This document shows positions 9,526 through 19,477 of a stretch of DNA of 64,000 nt, piece by piece. Within the stretch, counting starts at the first letter, position 1. Every line of letters starts with the position of its first letter. The notes under the pieces are model-generated. The model ran no database searches, was not told where the DNA came from, and saw only the letters and a list, made by a program, of their open reading frames with translations. Source of the stretch: Myxococcus stipitatus (lineage in GTDB: Bacteria > Myxococcota > Myxococcia > Myxococcales > Myxococcaceae). The position numbers and the translations under genes are program-made. The stretch is from NCBI RefSeq assembly GCF_037414475.1, contig NZ_CP147913.1:5144001-5208000 (forward strand), given 5' to 3'.

Positions 9526-10554
9526 ATGACGACCGCGCTCAACACGCTGTTCATCACCTTGGAGGGGGCTCGCCTGAACAAGGACGGTGAGCGGGTGGTG
9601 GTGATGGTTCAGGACGAGCGGAAGGCGGAGGTGCCGTTGCGGCATCTGCGCTCGGTGGTGTGCCTGGCGCGAGCGTGGATGACTCCGGAGCTGCTGGAGA
9701 GCTTCGTGGAAGCGGGCATCCATGTGTCCTTCTTCGGGATGACGGGGCGATTTCTCGCGCGGGTGGAGGGGATTCCTGGAGGGAATGTGTTGCTGCGGCG
9801 TGCGCAGTTCCGCGCGGCGGATGACGGGGCGCGTACGTTGGCGATTGCTCGGGCGGTGGTTGTGGGCAAGTTGGGGAATGCGCGGCAGTTCCTCATGCAT
9901 GCGCGGCGGGATGCGGTGGAGGAGCGCAAGCCCGTGTTGGAAGAGGCGGTGCGGCGGCTCTCCGGGCACCTGCGTGCGTTGGAGCGAGTGGAGGAGTTGG
10001 AGCAGGTGCGGGGGCTGGAGGGGATTGCGGCTCGGGATTACTTCGAGGCGTTTCCGGCGCTGTTGAAGGGGGAGGCTCGGAGGTTCACGTTCGATGGGAG
10101 GAATCGGCGGCCCCCGAGGGACCCGCTCAATGCGTTGCTTTCATTCGGGTATGCGCTGTTGGCGCAGGATTGCGCGGGGGCCTTGGCGGGTGTGGGGTTG
10201 GACCCGGCCGTGGGGTTCCTGCATGAGGACAGGCCGGGGCGGTTGTCGTTGGCGCTGGATTTGATGGAGGAGCTTCGTGCGCCCGTGGTGGACCGGCTGG
10301 TGTTCTCGCTGGTGAATCGAGGGCAGCTCAAGCCGGAGGACTTCAAGACGGAGGCGGCGGGGGGCGTGCTGCTGCGGGATGAGGCTCGAAAGGCGTTTCT
10401 GGTCGCGTACCAATCAGCGAAGCAGGTGGAGGTCCAGCACGTCTTCTTGGGACAGCAGACGAGTTGGGGACTGGTGCCTCACCTGCAGGCGTTGTTGCTG
10501 GCGCGGGTGCTTCGCGGTGAGTTGGATGGTTATCCTCCTTTCTCGGTGCGGTGA
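9526..10554 (+). CDS. cas1: Cas1 integrase
   Basis: About 342 residues, the length typical of type I-C Cas1. The N-terminal beta domain (LFITLEGARLNKDGERVVV) is followed by the helical catalytic domain. The metal-binding residues are recognisable in ARDYFEAFP (Glu), VGFLHEDRPGR (His) and LDLMEELRAPVVD (Glu). With Cas2 it inserts new spacers at the leader end of the array that begins 507 bases after its stop. The start has a GGGAG site five bases upstream. No disrupting change is seen, so acquisition is probably functional. Confidence 0.95.
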   Translation: MTTALNTLFITLEGARLNKDGERVVVMVQDERKAEVPLRHLRSVVCLARAWMTPELLESFVEAGIHVSFFGMTGRFLARVEGIPGGNVLLRRAQFRAADDGARTLAIARAVVVGKLGNARQFLMHARRDAVEERKPVLEEAVRRLSGHLRALERVEELEQVRGLEGIAARDYFEAFPALLKGEARRFTFDGRNRRPPRDPLNALLSFGYALLAQDCAGALAGVGLDPAVGFLHEDRPGRLSLALDLMEELRAPVVDRLVFSLVNRGQLKPEDFKTEAAGGVLLRDEARKAFLVAYQSAKQVEVQHVFLGQQTSWGLVPHLQALLLARVLRGELDGYPPFSVR

Positions 10555-10558
10555 GTGA

Positions 10559-10858
10559 ATGAGGAAGGTCACCGTGGTCGTTTGCTACGACGTGCAGGTG
10601 ACGGACGCGGAGGGGCCGCGCCGCCTGCGGCGAATCGCTCGGGCGTGCAAGGACCATGGTGTTCGGGTTCAGTATTCGGTTTTCGAGTGTGTGCTGGAGC
10701 CCAAGGACTGGGTGGTCCTGCGGGCACGACTGCTCTCGGAGATGGCTGTCTCGAGCGATAGCCTGCGCTTCTATTTCTTGAGCGAGGATGTCGCCAGGAA
10801 GACCGAACATCATGGTGCTAGGGTTCCACTGGATGTCGAGGGACCGCTCATCGTGTGA
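10559..10858 (+). CDS. cas2: Cas2, structural partner of Cas1
   Basis: About 99 residues, a full-length Cas2 with ferredoxin-like fold: the first strand VTVVVCYDVQVTD includes the conserved Asp, followed by RRLRRIARACKDHGVRVQYSV. It bridges two Cas1 dimers in the acquisition complex. It lies four bases after cas1 and is the last cas gene; the CRISPR leader starts directly behind it. Confidence 0.95.
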   Translation: MRKVTVVVCYDVQVTDAEGPRRLRRIARACKDHGVRVQYSVFECVLEPKDWVVLRARLLSEMAVSSDSLRFYFLSEDVARKTEHHGARVPLDVEGPLIV

Positions 10859-11061
10859 AGGTGATGGGGACGCACTTGGGCGTGCGCGGACCCCTATCGG
10901 TGTGGCCGCCTTCGGAGGTTCGCGCTCTTTGAAATCTCCAATAGTTTTGAAGGGTTGTTGGAGGTGCTGGCGCTTCGCCGTGGGCCTGCGGGCCTTCGTG
11001 GACCCAGGTTCGCGGGAACCGGCTGGATTCCCTAGGGGGAATGGTAGGTTACAGGTGCAGA
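10859..11061 (+). promoter_or_regulatory. CRISPR leader
   Basis: The 203 bases between cas2 and the first repeat are non-coding and include a clear A/T-rich patch around 10930-10960 in an otherwise GC-rich region. Array orientation places the leader here: the repeat ends in TTGAAAC on the plus strand (the crRNA 5' handle end), cas1-cas2 are adjacent, and degenerate repeats collect at the opposite end. The array promoter and Cas1-Cas2 docking site should be within it. Confidence 0.75.
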
Positions 11062-14000
11062 GTCGCTCCTCGTGACCGCGAGGAGCGTGGGTTGAAACGG
11101 ATACGACCGGCTGTTCCAAGGGCGGGCCGACCTCGTCGCTCCTCGTGACCGCGAGGAGCGTGGGTTGAAACCGCGAACTCGATGCATGCAAGGCGCAGTG
11201 GGAGAGTCGCTCCTCGTGACCGCGAGGAGCGTGGGTTGAAACGTCTACCTCAAGGGCGTCGCCGGCACGGCGGTGGGTCGCTCCTCGTGACCGCGAGGAG
11301 CGTGGGTTGAAACACCACTTCCTTCTCGCGGGGTTCCGGTGGCGGCAAAGGTCGCTCCTCGTGACCGCGAGGAGCGTGGGTTGAAACAGTTGCCGCACTG
11401 TCGCCATCAACCGAGTAAGTGTCGCTCCTCGTGACCGCGAGGAGCGTGGGTTGAAACTTGGCGCCGCCGAACATCCCGCCAACCTTCTGTCGCTCCTCGT
11501 GACCGCGAGGAGCGTGGGTTGAAACGACCGCAAAGCCAAGTTGCCGTCGCCCGCGTTCGGTCGCTCCTCGTGACCGCGAGGAGCGTGGGTTGAAACGTCG
11601 CGTTGTAGCCGGGCAGGGCGTTGATGCCTGAGTCGCTCCTCGTGACCGCGAGGAGCGTGGGTTGAAACCCGGCAGCGTCGAGACAGAGTCAACGCCATAC
11701 GTCGCTCCTCGTGACCGCGAGGAGCGTGGGTTGAAACGCGCACTACGGGGGCCGCTACGACTTCCTCTTTCTGGTCGCTCCTCGTGACCGCGAGGAGCGT
11801 GGGTTGAAACGGGCTGGAAATAAATGGGGAGCGACCGACCTCTGTCGCTCCTCGTGACCGCGAGGAGCGTGGGTTGAAACCTTCGTCCACCTCGTCTGTC
11901 CAAGCGATGTCGACGTCGCTCCTCGTGACCGCGAGGAGCGTGGGTTGAAACTTCGCGAAGGATGGCGCCGAAGAATCGGGGTTGTTGTCGCTCCTCGTGA
12001 CCGCGAGGAGCGTGGGTTGAAACGCGTACGGGGCGACCCTCGCGCTGGGGCAGGTCGGTCGCTCCTCGTGACCGCGAGGAGCGTGGGTTGAAACAAGGAC
12101 TCGGCGCCAGGCGTCGACGTCAGTGGGTCGCTCCTCGTGACCGCGAGGAGCGTGGGTTGAAACTTCACGCCGTGCCGCACACCGCCCGCGCGGCCATGTC
12201 GCTCCTCGTGACCGCGAGGAGCGTGGGTTGAAACTGCTTCCTCATGACTTGGCCTCCAGCTTGGCCAGTCGCTCCTCGTGACCGCGAGGAGCGTGGGTTG
12301 AAACTGGGAGTCAACTACATGTGCAAGTCCGATACGGTCGCTCCTCGTGACCGCGAGGAGCGTGGGTTGAAACCGACGGTCCTCCGGGTCCTGCCGCCGC
12401 TCCAGGTCGCTCCTCGTGACCGCGAGGAGCGTGGGTTGAAACTGTTTGGGGTTGAGAGTCAGAACATCATCCAGGTCGCTCCTCGTGACCGCGAGGAGCG
12501 TGGGTTGAAACAGGTACTTGTAGCCGCGCGCCGCCGCTCGCTCGGTCGCTCCTCGTGACCGCGAGGAGCGTGGGTTGAAACCATCCGGGGACACAAGAAC
12601 TGAACATCAATCCCGAATGTCGCTCCTCGTGACCGCGAGGAGCGTGGGTTGAAACTTCGACCTGCGAGTCCTCGCGCCCAAGCAGTGGTAGTCGCTCCTC
12701 GTGACCGCGAGGAGCGTGGGTTGAAACCGAATCGGGAATGGACAGCTTCTACGCTGACGGTCGCTCCTCGTGACCGCGAGGAGCGTGGGTTGAAACGCGA
12801 AGGCGCGCAGGTACACGGCGTTCTTGGCATGTCGCTCCTCGTGACCGCGAGGAGCGTGGGTTGAAACTTACGCAGCCCGGCCATCAGTGCCCCCGGCCTT
12901 TGTCGCTCCTCGTGACCGCGAGGAGCGTGGGTTGAAACAATGCGCCGGACGCGTGGTGGTGCATCGCTGAGGTCGCTCCTCGTGACCGCGAGGAGCGTGG
13001 GTTGAAACCTCCGCGCCCGACCATTGGCGGCTGGGGAGACTCGTCGCTCCTCGTGACCGCGAGGAGCGTGGGTTGAAACCGCTCCAGGTCGCGAATAGGC
13101 GGGACCCACTCCGTCGCTCCTCGTGACCGCGAGGAGCGTGGGTTGAAACTCGTCGGACATCCACGCCTATGCCAAGGCGAACGGTCGCTCCTCGTGACCG
13201 CGAGGAGCGTGGGTTGAAACGACAGCGATGGTCAGCAACGGCTCCGCGTACATGTCGCTCCTCGTGACCGCGAGGAGCGTGGGTTGAAACAACGTCCGTG
13301 AGCAGGCGCAGAAAACGATGATGTCGCTCCTCGTGACCGCGAGGAGCGTGGGTTGAAACTTCCCGTGCCCAAGGACATGCCAGAGGAGGATGTCGCTCCT
13401 CGTGACCGCGAGGAGCGTGGGTTGAAACCCGATGGTTGTGTCTCCTGAATAATTTGGATTGGTCGCTCCTCGTGACCGCGAGGAGCGTGGGTTGAAACGT
13501 TTCGGGCGAAATCTGCGCGCTCGCAGCAGGTTGTCGCTCCTCGTGACCGCGAGGAGCGTGGGTTGAAACTCGACGCCCGAGCTGGCGTCCGGGTCACGCC
13601 ACAGTCGCTCCTCGTGACCGCGAGGAGCGTGGGTTGAAACTGGCTCAGCCCCGGCACCGTGGCCTGCAAGCTGGTCGCTCCTCGTGACCGCGAGGAGCGT
13701 GGGTTGAAACTTCAACGTCCTGACTCCCGTGTTCGAGATGCTCAGTCGCTCCTCGTGACCGCGAGGAGCGTGGGTTGAAACTTGCGCGGTGGGGGTGGCG
13801 CGAGGCAGGGGAGCAGGTCGCTCCTCGTGACCGCGAGGAGCGTGGGTTGAAACCGCATGCCCAGGCGCTGGCTGGCGACGGCTCCAAGGTCGCTCCTCGT
13901 GACCGCGAGGAGCGTGGGTTGAAACTGCTGGAAGCGGCCCAGCGCGCCCTGGGGTATGGTCGCTCCTCGTGACCGCGAGGAGCGTGGGTTGAAACCCCTC

Positions 14001-17000
14001 CTTCCAGGCCGCTCAGGGGACCCTGTTGGTCGCTCCTCGTGACCGCGAGGAGCGTGGGTTGAAACTTCGGGCGGATTGAAACCGTCGAGCCGAGCGGCGG
14101 TCGCTCCTCGTGACCGCGAGGAGCGTGGGTTGAAACGCCCTCTTGCAGACGGAGCACACCTGGAGCACGTCGCTCCTCGTGACCGCGAGGAGCGTGGGTT
14201 GAAACCAGGTCCTTGTGGCTGAACGACTTCGTCACCCAGGTCGCTCCTCGTGACCGCGAGGAGCGTGGGTTGAAACTGGCCGGATGCAGTTTCGCCCCGG
14301 CTTGTCGGTTCGCTCCTCGTGACCGCGAGGAGCGTGGGTTGAAACAGCTGCTACGTCGACCTCGGAAACCCCGAGCCAGGTCGCTCCTCGTGACCGCGAG
14401 GAGCGTGGGTTGAAACGTCACTGCCAAGATGCGCCCGGAGTGCGGGCGGTCGCTCCTCGTGACCGCGAGGAGCGTGGGTTGAAACTTCGCTTCTGCCTCG
14501 CGCTCAGCGCGACGGGCCTGTCGCTCCTCGTGACCGCGAGGAGCGTGGGTTGAAACGTCCACTCCCGCTCGTCGGCAGTGTCCGCAGGGATAACGTCGCT
14601 CCTCGTGACCGCGAGGAGCGTGGGTTGAAACAGGGGCGGGGTGACGCCCCGCTCGCGGAGCAGAGGTCGCTCCTCGTGACCGCGAGGAGCGTGGGTTGAA
14701 ACTCGGCGAGGGGGCGCTTGCGGTCGAAGATCGACGGGGTCGCTCCTCGTGACCGCGAGGAGCGTGGGTTGAACCCCGGGCTCCTTGGTCGCGGAGATTG
14801 GGGACGTGGAGGTCGCTCCTCGTGACCGCGAGGAGCGTGGGTTGAAACATGCAGTACATGGAGCCCTACCACGACCCGCGTGGTCGCTCCTCGTGACCGC
14901 GAGGAGCGTGGGTTGAAACTGGGCCTCCGCCACGAGATTGACGTCCTCCGCGAGCGTCGCTCCTCGTGACCGCGAGGAGCGTGGGTTGAAACGGCAATCG
15001 GTTGGACCAGCGCCTCAAGGGGCTCGGTCGCTCCTCGTGACCGCGAGGAGCGTGGGCTGAAACCCTGCGCCGCGCCCGCCCAGGAGGAACCACAGTCGCT
15101 CCTCGTGACCGCGAGGAGCGTGGGTTGAAACTCCTTCCTGATGGCCTCGCGCGCCACGCTGCCTGGTCGCTCCTCGTGACCGCGAGGAGCGTGGGTTGAA
15201 ACCTCGCCCGCCTCCAGACGCTCACCGAGCGCGAGGTCGCTCCTCGTGACCGCGAGGAGCGTGGGTTGAAACCCCCTGAGGCCCCTGCAACCCCTGCGGG
15301 CCTTGTCGCTCCTCGTGACCGCGAGGAGCGTGGGTTGAAACCAGGCAAGTAGACGTTGGCAGGGGGGCGCGCCTCGTCGCTCCTCGTGACCGCGAGGAGC
15401 GTGGGTTGAAACGGCGAGTACAGCAACAACATCGTGTTGGAGCCCGGTCGCTCCTCGTGACCGCGAGGAGCGTGGGTTGAAACCTGGCGCGCTGGGGCTG
15501 GCGCGAGGCGGGAGAGTCGCTCCTCGTGACCGCGAGGAGCGTGGGTTGAAACCCCACCAACGCTCGTGGGGCGCCCGCCGGACGCCAGTCGCTCCTCGTG
15601 ACCGCGAGGAGCGTGGGTTGAAACAAGGCGGTTGAGGTGAAGCGCACATTCAGCCGTCAGTCGCTCCTCGTGACCGCGAGGAGCGTGGGTTGAAACTTCT
15701 TCCCGAACAGTCCGAACAGGGCTCCGACCTCGTCGCTCCTCGTGACCGCGAGGAGCGTGGGTTGAAACGCGCAGGAGACACGACTCCAACTCCGGGTTGC
15801 TGGTCGCTCCTCGTGACCGCGAGGAGCGTGGGTTGAAACATCTTGTCCCCGCCCGACCACCGATGCGTGTGCGCGGTCGCTCCTCGTGACCGCGAGGAGC
15901 GTGGGTTGAAACGTGAGGATCTGGGGGGCGAGGCTCGAGCGTTTGGTCGCTCCTCGTGACCGCGAGAAGCGTGGGTTGAAACATGGGTTACTCCTCGCCC
16001 GCGCGTAGCGGGCTCCGTCGCTCCTCGTGACCGCGAGGAGCGTGGGTTGAAACCAGCGCCATGGGGCCGAGGTCAACCACTTCATCGTCGCTCCTCGTGA
16101 CCGCGAGGAGCGTGGGTTGAAACTCAACGGTGTTCTCTGGGCAGCAGGGGTTTGGTCGCTCCTCGTGACCGCGAGGAGCGTGGGTTGAAACCTCGCGAGG
16201 GACAGCTGGCGCGGCTTCGCGCCGTGGTCGCTCCTCGTGACCGCGAGGAGCGTGGGTTGAAACAAACGTGACGGGTCGGATTATCCGGATGCCATCCGTC
16301 GCTCCTCGTGACCGCGAGGAGCGTGGGTTGAAACCGAGGCTCCGCTGGAGACGGACCCGTCCGCGTCAAGTCGCTCCTCGTGACCGCGAGGAGCGTGGGT
16401 TGAAACATCATCCACAAACTGGCACGAGCGCGGGTTGCGTCGTCGCTCCTCGTGACCGCGAGGAGCGTGGGTTGAAACTTTCGCTCGATTTGCTGCCGGC
16501 GGGCGATGAAGTCGCTCCTCGTGACCGCGAGGAGCGTGGGTTGAAACATCTGGGGCTTTGGGGCTCACCGTCGGAGTCCTGTCGCTCCTCGTGACCGCGA
16601 GGAGCGTGGGTTGAAACAATCTCCCCCTCACAGAGGACATCCACGACTCGGGTCGCTCCTCGTGACCGCGAGGAGCGTGGGTTGAAACATGTTCTGCCAG
16701 TTCGAGCCATCCCCACCGCTCGTCGCTCCTCGTGACCGCGAGGAGCGTGGGTTGAAACCAAGAGCGGGGACGTCAGTGGGGTCCGAAGTCGCCATGTCGC
16801 TCCTCGTGACCGCGAGGAGCGTGGGTTGAAACCTCCACCACCGTTACCCGGCGGCCCGGGCCCACGGTCGCTCCTCGTGACCGCAAGGAGCGTGGGTTGA
16901 AACCCTACGGTCGAGTCCGAGGGGAACCCCATCCCGGTCGCTCCTCGTGACCGCGAGGAGCGTGGGTTGAAACCCCTTCTACCGGGCCAGCTACTCCGGC

Positions 17001-17398
17001 TGGCAGCGTCGCTCCTCGTGACCGCGAGGAGCGTGGGTTGAAACGACGCTCATGAGCTTCGGCATGCAGGTCGGTGCACGTCGCTCCTCGTGACCGCGAG
17101 GAGCGTGGGTTGAAACCAGCCCTTCGCGCGGGCTCCCTTTGCGGCGGAGTCGCTCCTCGTGACCGCGAGGAGCGTGGGTTGAAACAACGTGGCGTTGCCG
17201 GGCGGCGAGGTGGCCGCGGCGGTCGCTCCTCGTGACCGCGAGGAGCGTGGGTTGAAACAGCACGGACGTGTGGGACATCAAGCCCATCGAAGTCGCTCCT
17301 CGTGACTGCGAGGAGCGTGGGTTGAAACCAACCTGAGCGCGACGAGTTCGACTTTCTCGTGGTCGCCCCTCGTGACCCCGAGGAGCGTGGATTGAAAC
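11062..17398 (+). CRISPR. type I-C CRISPR array, about 90 repeats and 89 spacers
   Basis: A 37-base repeat starting GTCGCTCCTCGTGACC and ending GGGTTGAAAC recurs without a break. By hand I count 90 copies and 89 spacers of 31-38 bases, mostly 32-36. Each repeat has a 9-bp perfect stem, CGCTCCTCG with CGAGGAGCG around a TGACCG loop, leaving an 11-base TGGGTTGAAAC tail that fits the crRNA 5' handle made by Cas5c. The repeat is longer than the 32-base form common in I-C. Variant repeats: 14309-14345 (first base T), 14739-14775 (14774 A to C), 15027-15063 (15057 T to C), 15946-15982 (15967 G to A), 16867-16903 (16885 G to A), 17292-17328 (17307 C to T). The terminal copy 17362-17398 has three changes. 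Open frames across the array are not genes. Confidence 0.99.
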
Positions 17399-17499
17399 AA
17401 AGCGAGCGGTCTCGCAGCGCTCCACTCGCTGAACACAGGTCGGAACAAGAACCAGGGACCCCATCCCCGGCCATCACTCAACAACCCACGAAACCACGG

Positions 17500-18186
17500 T
17501 CATACGCCCCAGGGACGCAGGAACTCCTCGGCCTCGGTGAGTATCCTCGGGAGCGACGCCACCAGCTCGTGCCCATCCTCCACCTCCACGAGCTTCACGT
17601 GCCGCTTCCCCTCCGCCCACTGGCGCGAATACCGGATGTCACACGTGTCATCCGCCCTCCCATGAATCACCAGCGTGGGCACTCGCACGTCCGGCCAACC
17701 GCCCTGCCTCTCGTCCACCGCCTCCGCATCCGCGATGAACCCCGCGTGCACTCGCACCTTCCGCTTCTCCGCGAAGTCGTCCGTCTCAATCCACCCCTGC
17801 TTGTTCCACAACCCCCACGCCCCTTCCCCCATCCTCCTCCTCAACTGACGCACCACCTGGAACGCCGGCGCCAACAACACCAACCCACTCACCCTCGCAT
17901 CCACCGCCGCCACGTGCGCCGCCGTCAACCCTCCCAGACTCGACCCCATCAACACCGCCCGCGCCCCATCACCCCCCATCGCCTCTCGCACCGTCTCCAA
18001 CATCGCGCTCAACCGCAGCCCCTCCATCGTGGGCACCCTCAAGTTGAGCCTCGCCACCTCCACACCCCTCGCCGCGAAGTGCCTCGCGATGGCCACCCCC
18101 TTCGTCGAGTCCGGACCCGACGCGAAGCCATGCAAATACAACCAACGCGGACCCTCGGACCTCGGCACGGCGGGCATGTCACTCAT
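17500..18186 (-). CDS. alpha/beta-hydrolase, YqiA/YcfP-like esterase
   Basis: About 228 residues. The start of the fold WLYLHGFASGPDSTKG, the nucleophile elbow MGSSLGGL, the strand LVIHGRADDTCD (acid) and EDGHEL (histidine) are all present. Proteins of this UPF0227-like group are small cytosolic esterases of uncertain substrate. The ATG at 18186 is used; a GTG six bases upstream is an alternative. The gene faces the end of the CRISPR array, 101 bases away, and has no evident connection to it. Confidence 0.75.
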   Translation of the reverse strand: MSDMPAVPRSEGPRWLYLHGFASGPDSTKGVAIARHFAARGVEVARLNLRVPTMEGLRLSAMLETVREAMGGDGARAVLMGSSLGGLTAAHVAAVDARVSGLVLLAPAFQVVRQLRRRMGEGAWGLWNKQGWIETDDFAEKRKVRVHAGFIADAEAVDERQGGWPDVRVPTLVIHGRADDTCDIRYSRQWAEGKRHVKLVEVEDGHELVASLPRILTEAEEFLRPWGV

Positions 18187-18263
18187 GACCACCCACTGTA
18201 CGGACCCCCTCCCTCTCCCCCCAACTCACCTCCGTTAGCCCCGCTCACACCTCGCATGAGCCC

Positions 18264-18857
18264 TCAGAAGCGCACCACCGGGCCCACAATCACCGATTGG
18301 AGCAGCTTCGCGCACTCGTCCACCGCGTCCTTCGTGAGCTTCACGTCACAGAACTGAAAGGCCGTGGCCGCCGATATCCCCCACCGCTCGCTCAACCACC
18401 CATCCACTCCCACCCGGAACGCCATGCTCGTCGTGTCCACGTTCTCCCTGAGGAAGTTGCCCCACTCGTCCGGCGTGAAGGTGCTCCCCCAACTCTTCGA
18501 CAACCTCGCCCCCACCCACGGCGTGATGGGCTTGTCCCGGAAGAACCTCAACCGCACCTCGATGCCCACCGCTTTGTAGTCCAACTGCGTCCGCTCCAAC
18601 TGCCCCTGCCTCGACGCGTCCCGCAGCTTGCTGCCCCACGTCTCCGACACCTCCGCCAACAACCCCAATGACAACCCCGGAGGCGACTCCACCCCCAGAT
18701 ACCCATGCAACGCAGGCCCCTTCGCTCGGAAATCACTCAGGTGGTCCAACGTGATGCCCACCCCCAAGGACCCATACCCGTTCCACCCCTCCGCCACCGC
18801 CTGCGTCCCCACCCCCATCACTCCCAAGCACACCATCCACTTCGACACCTTTTTCAT
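18264..18857 (-). CDS. small exported protein, probable outer-membrane beta-barrel
   Basis: About 197 residues. MKKVSKWMVCLGVMGVGTQAVAEG is a Sec signal peptide with probable cleavage after AVA. The mature part is rich in alternating Gly/aromatic beta strands (GYGSLGVGITLDHLSD, GVGARL-like WVGARLSKSWGS, VIVGPVVRF at the C terminus), and ends in Phe as many barrels do. I do not recognise the family. The start at 18857 is set by the signal peptide; the frame remains open upstream without coding character. Confidence 0.6.
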   Translation of the reverse strand: MKKVSKWMVCLGVMGVGTQAVAEGWNGYGSLGVGITLDHLSDFRAKGPALHGYLGVESPPGLSLGLLAEVSETWGSKLRDASRQGQLERTQLDYKAVGIEVRLRFFRDKPITPWVGARLSKSWGSTFTPDEWGNFLRENVDTTSMAFRVGVDGWLSERWGISAATAFQFCDVKLTKDAVDECAKLLQSVIVGPVVRF

Positions 18858-19183
18858 GTCGTGCAGTCTATGTCCGACTTCCTTCAAGGACAGGTGCACA
18901 CCTCCTGACTCAACACGCGCGGTCCCCGGTGTCACCCCAGCCACACCCACGACGACGTCCACGTCCACCTCCACCGCATGCACCCGCCAACGCGCACCCC
19001 GTCGCGGCGACGCGCGAAAGTTTCCTCGCATCAGACCGCTCTCGTTGGCCGCACGACACCTGCCACCGTGAGACAACTGCCTCTCCGGGAATCCTGGTTC
19101 ACGTCCGTTGGAAGCGAACGAGTGTCTTGGACTTGAGTCAGGTCTTGTAGCGAGACACGAGGGTGGCCACCCTGTGACGGACC
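18858..19183. other. divergent intergenic region, no gene seen
   Basis: A 326-base stretch between the leftward exported protein and a rightward small gene. I find no RNA gene, repeat or convincing promoter in it; promoters for both flanking genes are expected. Confidence 0.4.
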
Positions 19184-19432
19184 ATGGCTCTGCGTCTCCA
19201 GCTCGCGCCCCCGGCGTTGCGTACGCTCGCCCGGTGTCCCAATCCCGTCCGTCAGCGGCTTCAAGGTGAACTGGCCGCACTGGCCGCGGGGCTCCCGCTC
19301 GAGGGCCCTCTGGCGCCCGAGCAGGTGGGCCTCGTGGTGCTCGGCTCCGGGTTCCGCGTCCATTACCTCCTCGAGGAGGAGCACCGGTTGCTCCGGCTCA
19401 CGGACGTCATGGCCCCTGTCTCGTCCCATTGA
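19184..19432 (+). CDS. RelE/ParE-like small protein
   Basis: 82 residues. The pattern (LQLAPPALRTLARCPNPV, then a helical region, then VVLGSGFRVHYLLEEEHRLLRL) resembles the RelE/ParE toxin fold, in which a helix pair is followed by strands ending in a motif like FRVRYRV. No partner antitoxin gene is visible on either side, so it could be an orphan, a regulatory relative, or a chance resemblance. It sits 45 bases upstream of a histidine kinase and may be co-transcribed with it. Confidence 0.5.
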   Translation: MALRLQLAPPALRTLARCPNPVRQRLQGELAALAAGLPLEGPLAPEQVGLVVLGSGFRVHYLLEEEHRLLRLTDVMAPVSSH

Positions 19433-19477
19433 AGAAGCGAAGGGCGCCAAGCACCGCGCCCCGGGTCCTGAAGCGCC

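Noticed and set aside
3197..10858. Possible equivalence to the developmental dev CRISPR locus of Myxococcus
   Set aside because: Gene content and order (Csd1/Csd2-type proteins, cas4, complete cas1-cas2) are those of a standard type I-C defence operon; no devI/devTRS-like genes are seen.
14066..14099. Spacer containing GGATTGAAAC, identical to the usual I-C repeat end
   Set aside because: Only ten bases match, and the spacer is otherwise unrelated to the repeat; probably chance rather than an anti-CRISPR-array spacer or a mis-split repeat.
10343..17477. Long minus-strand open frames with repeating 12-residue blocks
   Set aside because: They are translations of the CRISPR repeat in three frames; the spacing follows the repeat-spacer unit, not protein domains.
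17359..18357. 332-codon plus-strand open frame across the array end and the hydrolase gene
   Set aside because: His/Pro/Arg-rich shadow starting inside the last CRISPR repeat; the minus strand carries a clear alpha/beta-hydrolase.
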